From NCBI RefSeq assembly GCF_013128195.2, contig NZ_CP053452.2, forward strand, positions 9,610,001 to 9,674,000: a stretch of DNA of 64,000 bases, written 5' to 3'. The notes beneath the pieces are model-generated. The model saw nothing but the letters and a program-made list of their open reading frames with translations, was not told the DNA's origin and made no database searches. Made by a program: the position numbers and the translations under genes. This document shows positions 25,332-34,573 of this stretch, piece by piece. The DNA comes from Frigoriglobus tundricola (GTDB lineage Bacteria > Planctomycetota > Planctomycetia > Gemmatales > Gemmataceae). How positions within the stretch are numbered: position 1 is the first letter of the stretch; every line of letters begins with the position of its first letter.

Positions 25332-26402
25332 ATGCTTCGTTTCACGTCCCCACGGAAGGGGTTCACGCTGATCGAACTCCTCGTCGTCATCGCGATCATC
25401 GCCATCCTGATCGGATTGCTCCTGCCGGCGGTTCAGAAGGTGCGTGATGCGGCGGCCCGGATGAGCTGCCAGAACAACCTGAAGCAACTCGGCCTGGCGG
25501 CCCTGAACTACGAGAGCGCCAACGGGTACCTGCCGCCCGCCGCGAAGTGGTCGTACGACGCGGGCACCGTCCTGGGGTTCGACGACGACAACCCGAACCC
25601 GCCGACGACTCGTGCGCAAGCGATCGCCCAGGGTGACGTGAACAATTCACCCGGCTACGACCGGCACTCGATCTACGCCTACTTGCTCCCATACATCGAG
25701 CGGAACGATCTCGCGAGCCGTTACGACTTCACGTACCAGTGGAACCAGAAAAATGGGCCGAACGCGCCGCTGATCGCGGCCCGGATCAAGACCGTCGAGT
25801 GCCCGGCGTCGCCCGGTTCCGGGAGCCGGACCTTGGCGACGGGCGGCGTGCAAGCCGCGACGGCCGACTACGCCCCGTGCACCGGCGTGAACCCGAACAT
25901 CGCCACCGCCGGGATCGTCGCCTCCCGGGGGTTCTACGCCGGGTACTTCAAGAACATATACCCCACCCCCCAGAAGGCGACCCGGCTCACGGACATCACC
26001 GACGGCACCTCGAACACGATCGGGTTCATCGAGTCGGCCGGTCGGCCGAACCTGTACATCAACGGTCAGCCGGCCCCCACCACGAACTTGCTCGACGAGA
26101 GCAACCCGGACGAGACCCCGTCGGGCGACTACCTGGGGGCCGGGTTCGTCACCGGATCGCCGTGGTCCCAGCCGCGGATCCAGACCAAGCTCACCGGATG
26201 GAACTCGGCGACGAACTCGTACTACGGGAACTGCTGGGTGAACTGCACCAACGCGGAAGAGATCTACGGGTTCCACGCCGGCGGGGCGAACGTCACCTTC
26301 GGCGACGGCTCCGTTCGGTTCCTCACCAAGAGCATCTCCAGCGAAACCGCCGTGTCGCTGGCGACCCGCGCCGCCGGGGACATTCCCGGCAGCGACTACT
26401 GA
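25332..26402 (+). CDS. DUF1559 pseudopilin-like protein
   Basis: A 356-residue protein starting MLRFTSPRKGFTLIELLVVI, a type IV prepilin signal (cleavage after the Gly before FTLIE) followed by the long hydrophobic helix AIIAILIGLLLPAVQKVRDAAARMSCQNNLKQLG. The C-terminal motif FHAGGANVTFGDGSVRFL is the hallmark of planctomycete DUF1559 proteins. These are processed like type II secretion pseudopilins and are massively expanded in the phylum. An ATG at 25305 is an alternative start. The lipoprotein gene downstream is its usual partner. Confidence 0.95.
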   Translation: MLRFTSPRKGFTLIELLVVIAIIAILIGLLLPAVQKVRDAAARMSCQNNLKQLGLAALNYESANGYLPPAAKWSYDAGTVLGFDDDNPNPPTTRAQAIAQGDVNNSPGYDRHSIYAYLLPYIERNDLASRYDFTYQWNQKNGPNAPLIAARIKTVECPASPGSGSRTLATGGVQAATADYAPCTGVNPNIATAGIVASRGFYAGYFKNIYPTPQKATRLTDITDGTSNTIGFIESAGRPNLYINGQPAPTTNLLDESNPDETPSGDYLGAGFVTGSPWSQPRIQTKLTGWNSATNSYYGNCWVNCTNAEEIYGFHAGGANVTFGDGSVRFLTKSISSETAVSLATRAAGDIPGSDY

Positions 26403-26511
26403 CCCGCCGAGCCGCTTCCCAGTAATCGGACGTGTCGACCGCGCGAGCCCCGGCGCCGGGGTTCGCGCGAGTTACGGCCGGCCGGATCCCGAACGAGTTG
26501 CGAGGTGAACA

Positions 26512-26997
26512 ATGATCAAGGCACCAACGTTACGCGGCGCGACGATCGTTCCGGCCGTGTTCGCCGTTCTGTCCGTGCCGTTCCTGTCGGGATGCGACGG
26601 CCCACCGCCCCGCCAAAAGGTCTACACCGTGACGGGGCGCGTCCTCGCACGGGGGGCTCCGGCGGGCCACGCCAAGGTCTTCCTGGTCCCGTTGGGCGAC
26701 GACCGGGACGCGCTCCGCCCGCGGGCGACGACGGCCGAGGACGGGACGTTCGCGGTCACCACCTACGAGCCGAGCGACGGGGCCCCGGCCGGGGACTACG
26801 CGGTGGGCATCACCTGGCGCGGCCCCCGGAAGGGGCAGGAGACCGTAACGGAACCGGACCCGGCGGCAAAAGACTTCGGCAAGGACGAGAGCCGCTTCGA
26901 CTACTTCAAGAACCGCTACCGGGATCCGAAGACGTCCGGGCTCAAGATCAAGGTCGACGCGGGGGCCACGGTGCTCCCGGACTTCGACCTGAAGTGA
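26512..26997 (+). CDS. Lipoprotein with carboxypeptidase-regulatory-like domain
   Basis: A 161-residue protein whose leader VPAVFAVLSVPFLSGCDG ends in a lipobox. The mature part is a single beta-sandwich (VYTVTGRVLARGAPAGHAKVFLVPLG, then TTAEDGTFAVTTY and GAPAGDYAVGITW) of the type that follows DUF1559 genes in planctomycetes. GAGG precedes the ATG. It sits 109 bases after the DUF1559 gene and is ended by a hairpin. Confidence 0.88.
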   Translation: MIKAPTLRGATIVPAVFAVLSVPFLSGCDGPPPRQKVYTVTGRVLARGAPAGHAKVFLVPLGDDRDALRPRATTAEDGTFAVTTYEPSDGAPAGDYAVGITWRGPRKGQETVTEPDPAAKDFGKDESRFDYFKNRYRDPKTSGLKIKVDAGATVLPDFDLK

Positions 26998-27077
26998 CCG
27001 GACCGACCACGCCCCGCTCGACCGCGGGGACGTGCCCGCCAGGCCGGCCGTATTCCGGGGCAGGAAGCGGCGGCGTC

Positions 27078-27110
27078 GCGCTCCCGTGGGGACAGGCTCC
27101 ACGGGAGCGC
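27078..27110 (+). terminator. Hairpin terminator
   Basis: GCGCTCCCGTGG and CCACGGGAGCGC form a perfect 12-bp stem with a nine-base loop, 80 bases after the lipoprotein stop. Confidence 0.7.
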
Positions 27111-27154
27111 GGGCGGGTGGCTTGCTACTCACCGATCGAACAGGAGTCCGTGTC

Positions 27155-27502
27155 GTGCTTCACGTCCACTGGCAGAACGCATCGCTTGTGGTGCGCCGGC
27201 TCGTGTTCCGCCGGGCCGACTGGCCGACGGTCGGGTCGCCCGTTCACCTCCTGGCCGATCGCGCCGGACTGCTCACCGCCGACGAGTCCGCCGCCCCCTC
27301 CCCCGGCGACTTCTGGCTCGGGTGCCAGCCGCTCTCGGGCTGGGGCGCCCGCCCCGAGAGCGTGGCCTGGGCGTGCGCCGTCGAGGTGCCACTGGCCCTC
27401 GCGCTGCTCCGGGTGGCCGCCGACCTCGAGCGGGCCGACCCGGGTGACCGCGAGGCACCCGCCCCGAGCGTCGTGTCGTACCGAACGCTCGCCTGGAACT
27501 GA
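27155..27502 (+). CDS. Hypothetical protein
   Basis: A 115-residue ORF from a GTG at 27155 (LHVHWQNASLVVRRLVFRR). The body (GRADWPTVGSPVHLLADRAG-like beta region, then GDFWLGCQPLSGWGARPESVAWACAVEVPLALALLRVAADLE) reads like a folded domain with conserved Trp and Cys, and it is followed closely by the DUF1501 gene. I do not recognise the family. Codon use matches its neighbours. Confidence 0.5.
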   Translation: MLHVHWQNASLVVRRLVFRRADWPTVGSPVHLLADRAGLLTADESAAPSPGDFWLGCQPLSGWGARPESVAWACAVEVPLALALLRVAADLERADPGDREAPAPSVVSYRTLAWN

Positions 27503-27555
27503 CCGCACCGGTTTCCGGTTCGACGGCCGATAACACCCACACGAAAGGAACGCGA

Positions 27556-28959
27556 ATGCTCACCCTTAGCGCCCCACGGGGCACCCGCACCTGCGACGGG
27601 GTCACCCGGCGCGAGTTGCTCCGCGCCGGCGGCATCGGCGTCGCCGGGCTGACCCTGCCCGGGCTCCTGAAGGCCGAAGACGGCAAGGCGGGGGCGCCCA
27701 CGAAGCGGGTCGGCACCGCCCGATCGGTGATCGTGTTCTGCACCAACGGCGGCACCGGCCAGCACGACAGCTTCGACCCGAAGCCGGACGCGCCCGCCGA
27801 GATCCGCGGGAAGTACACCGGCACCGACACCAACGTCCGCGGCATCCGGCTCAACGAGCACCTGCCGCACCTCGCGAAGCAGGCGGACAAGTTCAGCCTG
27901 ATCCGCTCGCTGCACCACACCGACACGGTCCACCCGTCGGCGCTGTACTGGACGCTGTGCGGGGCGAAGATCCCGCGCGCGGTCACGCCCGAGTCCGCGA
28001 CGATGAGCCGCGAGGACCGGCCGCACTTCGGGTCGGCCGCGACGAAGCTCCTGCCCGGCCGCAAGGACCTGCCGGGGTTCGTGATGATGCCGGTGGCGAT
28101 GGGGCCCAACGGGCCCGAATGGCCGGGGCAGTTCGCCGGCTTCCTCGGCGCGGCCCACGACCCGTACCGCGTCAACAGCTACGCGGGCGAGCCGAACTTC
28201 ACCCCCGGCGCGGTCGCCTCCGACCCGACACTGCCCTCCTCGCGGCTCGACGCGCGCCGGGCGCTGCTCGCGCAGGTCAGTGAGGGCGGCAGGCACCTCG
28301 ACGCGCAGGCCGCCACGAAGGGCCTGGACCCGCACTTCGCCAAGGCGTTCGACATGGTCAGTTCGCCCGCCGCGCAGAAGGCGTTCGACCTCGACGCCGA
28401 ACCCAAGGCGATCCGCGAGAAGTACGGGGACCACACCTTCGGCCAGCAGTGCCTGCTCGCCCGCCGCCTGGTGGAGGCGGGGGTCCGGCTGGTGCAAATC
28501 AACTGGCCGCGGTCGAACATCGGCGGGCGCGGCGGGGCCGGGTACGACACGCACGCGAACGGCTTCAAGCTGATCGAGGACAACCTGTACCCGGCGACGG
28601 ACAAGGCGTTCGCCGCGCTGTTCGCGGACCTGCACGACCGCGGGCTGCTCGACGAGACGCTGGTGATCTTCTTCAACGAGTTCGGCCGCACGCCGAAGAT
28701 CAACGCCGCGAACGGCCGCGACCACTGGCCGTTCGTGTACTCGATCCTGCTCGGCGGCGGCGGCGTGAAGGGCGGCCGCGTCTACGGCGCCAGCGACAAG
28801 GTCGGCGCGTACCCCGCGAGCGACCCGGCGAAGCCCGAGGACCTGCTCGCGACCATCTACCACGCGCTCGGGATCGACCTGGACACGGTGCTGTACGACG
28901 CGCTCCAGCGCCCGCACCACCTGATCGACGGCCAGCCCATCAAGGCGCTGCTGTCCTGA
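27556..28959 (+). CDS. DUF1501 family exported protein
   Basis: A 467-residue DUF1501 protein with a Tat-like leader (TRRELLRAGGIGVAGLTLPG). Family phrases include IVFCTNGGTGQHDSFDPKPD, IRSLHHTDTVHPSALYWTLC, ETLVIFFNEFGRTPKINA and GRDHWPFVYSILLGGGGVKGG. The C-terminus ends in IDGQPIKALLS, as is usual for the family. AGGA precedes the ATG. The DUF1549/1553 gene follows on the same strand after a hairpin, giving the classic planctomycete pair; the biochemical role of the pair is unknown. Confidence 0.94.
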   Translation: MLTLSAPRGTRTCDGVTRRELLRAGGIGVAGLTLPGLLKAEDGKAGAPTKRVGTARSVIVFCTNGGTGQHDSFDPKPDAPAEIRGKYTGTDTNVRGIRLNEHLPHLAKQADKFSLIRSLHHTDTVHPSALYWTLCGAKIPRAVTPESATMSREDRPHFGSAATKLLPGRKDLPGFVMMPVAMGPNGPEWPGQFAGFLGAAHDPYRVNSYAGEPNFTPGAVASDPTLPSSRLDARRALLAQVSEGGRHLDAQAATKGLDPHFAKAFDMVSSPAAQKAFDLDAEPKAIREKYGDHTFGQQCLLARRLVEAGVRLVQINWPRSNIGGRGGAGYDTHANGFKLIEDNLYPATDKAFAALFADLHDRGLLDETLVIFFNEFGRTPKINAANGRDHWPFVYSILLGGGGVKGGRVYGASDKVGAYPASDPAKPEDLLATIYHALGIDLDTVLYDALQRPHHLIDGQPIKALLS

Positions 28960-28983
28960 AGCCACCGCCCCCGCCGTCGGCGC

Positions 28984-29010
28984 GCCGGGTGTTGGAGAGA
29001 AACACCCGGC
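28984..29010 (+). terminator. Hairpin terminator, GGAGAGA-loop type
   Basis: GCCGGGTGT and ACACCCGGC pair around a loop containing GGAGAGA, 24 bases after the DUF1501 stop. The surrounding sequence closely matches the element at 21022-21051. Confidence 0.7.
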
Positions 29011-29203
29011 CGCGGACGCGGCCCTGAACCGCGACTCGGGTCCGTGTTGAGGAGCACGGCCCGGACGGCGGGGGCGGCGTTTTTTCGAACACCCCGGATC
29101 GCTCGGGATTCGTTTCTGTCGCCGCGGCCTCCGATCCCCCGGACCGAGGCCGGCGACCGCAAGAAGCGGCTCGATCCGAATCGCACCCCCACGGAGCAAC
29201 GAC

Positions 29204-31438
29204 GTGTCATTCTACCACTCCCTCGCGGTCGCGGTCGCGGTCGCGCTCGTCGGCGCGGCGGGTCCCGCGGTCGCGGGCGCGCCCCCTGACCTCGCGGCGC
29301 CGAAACCGAACGAGCCGATTCGCTTCCAGCGCCAGGTCGTTCCGGCGCTGGCCGTGGCCGGGTGCAACGCGGGCGCCTGCCACGGCACGCCCAGCGGCAA
29401 GAACGGCTTCAAGCTGTCGCTCCGCGGGTTCGACCCGCTTGCGGACTTCACCACGCTCACGCGCGACGCGACGGGGCGGCGCGTAAACGTTGCCAAGCCC
29501 GACGACAGCCTGATCCTGCTGAAGGGTCGGGGGAAGGTGCCGCACGAGGGCGGCGCGCGGCTCAAGCCGGGCGAACCGGCCGACGTGATCCTCCGGGCGT
29601 GGATCGCGCAGGGCGTGAAGGCCGACCCGCCCGACCTCCCGGCGCACACGCGCCTCGAAGTATTGCCCGGTAACAAGGTCCTGCGGGCCCCGGCGCGCAC
29701 GCAGCCGGTAATGGTGAACGCGCACTTCGCGGACCGGTCGGTCGCGGAGGTTTCGCGGCTCACCGTGTTCCGCTCCAGCGACGAGAGCGTCGCGAAGGTG
29801 GACGCGAACGGGCTGGTCACATTCGCGCGGACCGGCGAAGTGGCGATCCAGACGAAGTACCTGAACGAAACCGTGTCCGTCCGGCTCACGTTCGTGGAAC
29901 CGGACCCGACGTTCGTCTGGCCCGACCCGCCGACCAACAACTCCGTCGATGAGCTGCTGTTCGCGAAGCTCAAGTTGCTCCAGATCCCGCCGTCCGAGTT
30001 GAGCACCGACGCGGAGTTCCTGCGCCGCGTGTACCTGGACGTGCTCGGCGTGCTCCCGACGCCCGCGGAGGCCGACACGTTCCTGGCCGGCCCCGACCCG
30101 AAGAAGCGGTCGAAGCTCATCGACGGCTTGCTCGACCGCCCGGAGTTCGCGGACTACTGGGCGCTCAAGTGGGCCGACATTCTGAACGTCAACCGCCGCG
30201 CGGTGCAGGCGAAGGGGGCCTACCTGTACGTTCAGTGGCTCCGGCAGCACTTCACCGACAACACGCCGTTCGACAAGGTGGTGCGCGAACTGCTGACAGC
30301 GAGCGGCAGCACGTTCCTGAACCCGCCCGCGAGTTTCTTCCGCAACGACCGCCGGTCGCGCCCGGCCGACGACCTCGGCCGCAACACCGCGCAACTGTTC
30401 CTCGGCATCCGAATGAGTTGCGCGCAGTGCCACAATCACCCGTTCGAGCGGTGGACGCAGGACGATTACTACGGACTGGCCGCGTTCTTCGCGCGGGTCA
30501 AGGACCGCCCGGACCCGCTGTACCCGCGGCTCAACCGGTTCAACCTCGGGGCCATCGACGTCTTCCACGCCAAGAGCGGTGAGGTGATCCACCCGCGGAC
30601 CAACGACGTGCAGCCGCCGCGGTTCCTCGGCGGGGAGCTACCGCAGATCGCGGCCGACGCCGACCGCCGCGTCGCGCTGGCGGACTGGATCACGCGGAAG
30701 GACAACCCGTTCTTCGCCCGCGCCACGGTGAACCGCGTCTGGTACCACCTGCTCGGCCGCGGACTGGTGGACCCGGTGGACGACTTCCGCGACTCCAACC
30801 CGGCCGCGAGCGACGAGGTGCTCGACGCGCTGGCGAAGGACTTCGTGGACCACAACTTCGACGTGAAGCGCGTCATTCGTACCGTGCTGAACTCGCGCAC
30901 CTACCAACTGACCGCCGCGACCAACGATCGCAACCGAGACGACGAGCGGTTCTTCTCGCACGCGGTCACGAAGCTACTACCCGCCGAGGTGCTGCTCGAC
31001 GCGCTTTCGTCTTCAACGGAAGTGCCGGAGCCGTTCGAGGGGGTGAAGCTCGGCACGCGGGCGACGCAGCTCCCCGACGGCGACGTGTTCCACCACCCGT
31101 TCCTCAAGGCGTTCGGCCAGCCGGCGCGGGAAACCTCGTGCGAGTGCGAGCGGCAGGGCGACACGAGCCTGGGCCACGCCCTTCAGCTCATCAACGGCCC
31201 CACGCTGAAGGTGAAGCTCGCCGACCCCGCGAACCGCGTCGGCCGGCTGCTGAAGGACGGGAAGTCGGACACGGTCGTTCTGCGCGAACTGTACCTCGCG
31301 ACGCTCACGCGCCGGCCGAGCGCCGCGGAAGAAGCCGCCGTCCTGAAGCACCTCGCCGCGACCGTGAACAAGCGGCAGGCATGGGAAGACGTGCAGTGGG
31401 CGCTCATCAACACGAAAGAGTTCCTGTTCCGACACTGA
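29204..31438 (+). CDS. DUF1549/DUF1553 protein with haem-type motifs
   Basis: A 744-residue exported protein from a GTG with GGAG seven bases upstream; the leader is LAVAVAVALVGAAGPAVAGA. A first motif, CNAGACH (Cys54-His60), is a C-x4-CH variant of the cytochrome c haem site; a bacterial Ig-like segment (about 165-235) follows. DUF1549 is recognisable by DEFLRRVYLDVLGVLPTPAE-like sequence, and a second haem-type site CAQCH lies in MSCAQCHNHPFERW. DUF1553 occupies the C-terminal third, with DRRVALADWITRKDNPFFAR and VIRTVLNSRTYQLT. These proteins are paired with DUF1501 across planctomycetes. Electron transfer is inferred, not shown. Confidence 0.93.
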   Translation: MSFYHSLAVAVAVALVGAAGPAVAGAPPDLAAPKPNEPIRFQRQVVPALAVAGCNAGACHGTPSGKNGFKLSLRGFDPLADFTTLTRDATGRRVNVAKPDDSLILLKGRGKVPHEGGARLKPGEPADVILRAWIAQGVKADPPDLPAHTRLEVLPGNKVLRAPARTQPVMVNAHFADRSVAEVSRLTVFRSSDESVAKVDANGLVTFARTGEVAIQTKYLNETVSVRLTFVEPDPTFVWPDPPTNNSVDELLFAKLKLLQIPPSELSTDAEFLRRVYLDVLGVLPTPAEADTFLAGPDPKKRSKLIDGLLDRPEFADYWALKWADILNVNRRAVQAKGAYLYVQWLRQHFTDNTPFDKVVRELLTASGSTFLNPPASFFRNDRRSRPADDLGRNTAQLFLGIRMSCAQCHNHPFERWTQDDYYGLAAFFARVKDRPDPLYPRLNRFNLGAIDVFHAKSGEVIHPRTNDVQPPRFLGGELPQIAADADRRVALADWITRKDNPFFARATVNRVWYHLLGRGLVDPVDDFRDSNPAASDEVLDALAKDFVDHNFDVKRVIRTVLNSRTYQLTAATNDRNRDDERFFSHAVTKLLPAEVLLDALSSSTEVPEPFEGVKLGTRATQLPDGDVFHHPFLKAFGQPARETSCECERQGDTSLGHALQLINGPTLKVKLADPANRVGRLLKDGKSDTVVLRELYLATLTRRPSAAEEAAVLKHLAATVNKRQAWEDVQWALINTKEFLFRH

Positions 31439-31514
31439 TTCCAGCGCAACGGCCCGCCCGCCGCGGTGGAAGTAACGCGTTCTTCGGACCGTCCGACCAC
31501 ACCCAAGTTGCCCG

Positions 31515-31808
31515 GAATCCGACCCGGGTTTCTTGGCGCCGGACCCGGGTTCAGCCGCTGCGTTCCCAGGAACGGCCGCGCCGGACCCAGGTTTATCGGC
31601 GCGGAACACAGGGTTTTTCGCGCCGGGCACGGGGTTTTTGGCGCCGGGCACGGGGTTGTTGGCGCGGAACACGGGGTTGTTGGCGCGGAACACGGGGTTG
31701 TTGGCGCGGAACACGTGTTTCTCACCACCGGACACGGGGTTTTTCGCGCCGGACACGCGGTTTTTGGCACGAGACAAGGGTTTTGTTGCGCCGGACACGG
31801 GTCCGGCC
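31515..31808. repeat. 21-bp tandem repeat, about 14 units
   Basis: Fourteen consecutive 21-base units with a consensus close to GCGCCGGACACGGGGTTTTTG. The central units (starting 31620, 31641, 31662 and 31683) are almost identical, while the outer ones are diverged. Since 21 is divisible by three, all frames stay open through it, which creates long spurious ORFs on both strands. It lies between the DUF1549 gene and the WD40 gene. The AT-rich GTTTTTG tract recurs every two helical turns. Function unknown. Confidence 0.9.
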
Positions 31809-31855
31809 GCCCGTAGCTGTGCCCGGTCGTCCTCACTTTCAAGGAACCAACAGTC

Positions 31856-33883
31856 ATGCGATACCGATTTGTCCGTGCGGCCCTGGTGACGGCGGCCGTC
31901 GCCCTCGCCTGGGCGCAGTTCGACCTCGCCGGCGCACAGCCGGTGAACCAGCAGAAGAAAGACAAGGGGCAAGGCGGGGGCCGTCGGCAAGCCGAGCCCG
32001 CCGTGATCGTACTCACGCTCGGCGACGCGGCGCGCCACTGGGACGTGGTCCGGGCGGTCGCGTACTCGCCGGACGGTCGGTTGTTCGCGTCGGCCAGCGA
32101 CGACGGCTCCGTGAAGCTCCGCGACGCGGTCACCGGCAAGGAGGTGCGCGTCTTCACCGGCCGCGCAAATCGCCTGCTCTCGGCGGCTGTGTACGCGATC
32201 GCGTTCAGCCCCGACGGGAAGACGCTCGCGACCGGGTCCGCGGACAAGACCGTTCGCCTGTGGGACGTCGCGACCGGCGAACTGAAGGTGACGCTCGCCG
32301 GGCACCGCGACGCGGTCGCGGGGATCGCGTGGGCGCCGGACGGCAAGCGGATCGCGTCCGCCAGCGACGACCGCACGGTGCGCGTGTGGGACGCGGTGAA
32401 CCCGCAACCCGACCCGGAGACGCGGGCCGGCATCCCCGGCGTCACCGAGCCGCCCATCAAGGAACTGAAGGTGTTCGACCGGATCGGCGAGTTCGCGTCG
32501 GCGGTCGCGTGGTCGCCGGACAACAAGTGGCTCGCGGTCGGGCTGTGGGACAAGACCGTGCGGCTCTGGGACGCCGACACCGGCGACGAGCGGTTCGTGC
32601 TGAAGGGCCACACGGCCCGGATCAGTTCGCTCGCGTTCACGCCCGATTCGACCGGGCTGGTCTCCGCGGCGCTGGAGCCGAACGTGCGAACCTGGACCGT
32701 CAGCGACGGCAAGCCGGCCGCGGTTCTGGAAGGGCACAAGGGCGCGGTATTCGCGGTCGCGCTGACGCCCGACGGCGCGACCCTCGGCACCGCCGGTCAC
32801 GACGGCACCGTTCGGCTGTGGAACCGCGCGGACGCGAAGCCGATCCGCACGCCGGCCACGCTGCAAGCCCCAGCGCTGGCGGTCGCCTTCAGCCCGGACG
32901 GCAAGTCGGTGCTGTCCGGCGGGGCGGACGCGTCGGTGCGCATCACACCGCTCGCGAAGGCCGCTTCGGACGCGACCCCCGCGGGCACGCTGGTCGCGGT
33001 GGCGTACTCGCCGGACGGTTCGCGGCTCGCCACCGGCGACGACACCGGCAGCGTCCGCATCTGGGACGCCGAGACCGGCAAGGAGCTGAAGGCGTTCGCG
33101 GCGGGCACGGAGGCCCTCCGCGCGGTCGCGTTCGGCCCGGACGGCAAGCGCGTGGCCGCCGCGAGCTCCGACGGCCGAGTGTACCTGATCGACCCGACGG
33201 CGGACGCGAAGCCGGTCGTGCTCGCGGGGCACAAGGACGCGGTGCGAGCGGTCGCGTTCGCCCCGAACGGAAAGACGCTCGCGAGCGCCTCCGCCGACAA
33301 GTCGGTGATCCTCTGGGACGCCGCCACCGGCAAGCAGATCCGCACCATCACCGGGCACGATGGGTCGGTCACGTCGGTGCTGTTCACCCCGGACAGCGCG
33401 TCGGTCATCTCGGCGGCCGACGACCGCGCGATCAAGGTCTGGGACGCGGCCGAGGGGCGGCTTGTTCGCACGCTCGAACCGGACGAGGACGACGACCCGC
33501 TGGCGGTCGCGCTGCGGCCGGACGGCAAGCAGCTCGTGTCGGTCGGCAACCGCGACGTGCCGCCCACCGTAAAGGTGTGGGACGCGAGCACCGGCGCGAC
33601 GCTCCGCCTGCTGCCGGGTCACTTCGACCGGCCGCTCGCCGCCGCGTACCGGCCCGACGGGAAGGTGTTCGCAACCGCCGCCGGCGACGGTACCCTCCGC
33701 CTGTGGGACGCCGACAGCGGGGCCGCGCTGAAAGCCGTCGCGGTGCGCGCGCCGCGCGGCACGGTCAGTCAGGTCGCGTTCCACCCGAAGGGCGACCGCG
33801 TCGCGACAGTGAACGGCAACGGCACGGTCACCGTGGTCAAGCTCCCGGACCTGACCGCATCCGCCGACGGGAGCAGCCCGTGA
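31856..33883 (+). CDS. WD40 repeat protein, exported
   Basis: A 675-residue protein with a leader (VRAALVTAAVALAWAQFDLAGA) and then about a dozen WD40 repeats that fill two beta-propellers. Repeats are marked by AVAYSPDGRLFASASDDG, AIAFSPDGKTLATGSADKTVRLWD, GIAWAPDGKRIASASDDRTVRVWD and AVAFAPNGKTLASASADKSVILWD. WD40 propellers act as interaction platforms. AGGA precedes the ATG. The stop overlaps the next gene's ATG by one base (TGATG), coupling it to a small cytochrome. This pairing is frequent in planctomycete DUF1501/DUF1549 clusters. Confidence 0.95.
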   Translation: MRYRFVRAALVTAAVALAWAQFDLAGAQPVNQQKKDKGQGGGRRQAEPAVIVLTLGDAARHWDVVRAVAYSPDGRLFASASDDGSVKLRDAVTGKEVRVFTGRANRLLSAAVYAIAFSPDGKTLATGSADKTVRLWDVATGELKVTLAGHRDAVAGIAWAPDGKRIASASDDRTVRVWDAVNPQPDPETRAGIPGVTEPPIKELKVFDRIGEFASAVAWSPDNKWLAVGLWDKTVRLWDADTGDERFVLKGHTARISSLAFTPDSTGLVSAALEPNVRTWTVSDGKPAAVLEGHKGAVFAVALTPDGATLGTAGHDGTVRLWNRADAKPIRTPATLQAPALAVAFSPDGKSVLSGGADASVRITPLAKAASDATPAGTLVAVAYSPDGSRLATGDDTGSVRIWDAETGKELKAFAAGTEALRAVAFGPDGKRVAAASSDGRVYLIDPTADAKPVVLAGHKDAVRAVAFAPNGKTLASASADKSVILWDAATGKQIRTITGHDGSVTSVLFTPDSASVISAADDRAIKVWDAAEGRLVRTLEPDEDDDPLAVALRPDGKQLVSVGNRDVPPTVKVWDASTGATLRLLPGHFDRPLAAAYRPDGKVFATAAGDGTLRLWDADSGAALKAVAVRAPRGTVSQVAFHPKGDRVATVNGNGTVTVVKLPDLTASADGSSP

Positions 33884-34263
33884 TGCGAACCGCAGTCGTG
33901 TTGCTGTGCTGGGCCGCGCTCGCGCACCTCGCGAGCCGGCCCGCGCCGGCCGACGACAAGAAGCCGGCCGACGACAAGAAGCCGGCCGAGACGGTGGACG
34001 TGCAGAAGGACGTTTACCCGTTCTTGCGGAAGCACTGCGTCTCGTGCCACAACGACGTGACCGGAACCGCGAAGCCGTCGCTGACCGGCTTCCAGGACGC
34101 CAGGGCGATCCGAAAAGACGGGGACATCTGGCGCGCGATCATCAAGCTCTCGGCGAGCGGGGTCATGCCGCCCGCAAACCGAGCGAAGCCCACAGCCAAG
34201 GAGGTCGATCGCTTTATTCGGCTCGCGCCACGACTAATGGAAGGTGAAATTGATCGAAAGTAG
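33883..34263 (+). CDS. Small planctomycete-type c-type cytochrome
   Basis: A 126-residue exported protein. The signal peptide VVLLCWAALAHLASRPAPA is followed by a duplicated charged linker (DDKKPADDKKPAE), then VYPFLRKHCVSCHND with a single CxxCH haem site (Cys52 to His56). The distal Met is probably in SASGVMPPANRAKPT. The start overlaps the WD40 stop by one base. Probably a periplasmic electron carrier or a docking domain working with the WD40 and DUF1549 proteins. Confidence 0.92.
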   Translation: MRTAVVLLCWAALAHLASRPAPADDKKPADDKKPAETVDVQKDVYPFLRKHCVSCHNDVTGTAKPSLTGFQDARAIRKDGDIWRAIIKLSASGVMPPANRAKPTAKEVDRFIRLAPRLMEGEIDRK

Positions 34264-34573
34264 CGACCATCAAGGTTCTCCGAACGGGGCGCCGAGAAGC
34301 GGTGCGGCGGAAGATGCAACATCGTGAACAACGATCTCACGCACGGAACTTGAGGACGCAATGCACCGTCTACAAGAAGCGGCAACCCTCAGATGCGAGG
34401 GGGAGCCACTTCAAGAATTAATGCTTGAACGAACCATCCGCCAATCCAAAATCGTGTAGTGCTGATTTGTTCGGAGACGGGTGGGTGCGACCTCAGATTT
34501 GAATCTCAATGGCATGCGAGTATTACAAAGACTCATGCGTCGCAAAGGTTGACACAGTTTATGCCGGAGAATA
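34264..34573. other. AT-richer intergenic region
   Basis: About 310 bases with clearly lower GC than its surroundings and no supported ORF. It marks the change from the chromosomal gene block to the recombinase-rich accessory DNA and may be near an element boundary. Confidence 0.45.

Noticed and set aside
31515-31808. CRISPR array
   Set aside because: The units are contiguous with no unique spacers, so this is a tandem repeat. No cas genes are nearby.
31013-33784. 923-codon minus-strand frame
   Set aside because: Antisense of the WD40 repeats, kept open by their periodicity and by the 21-bp array, which has no stop in this frame.
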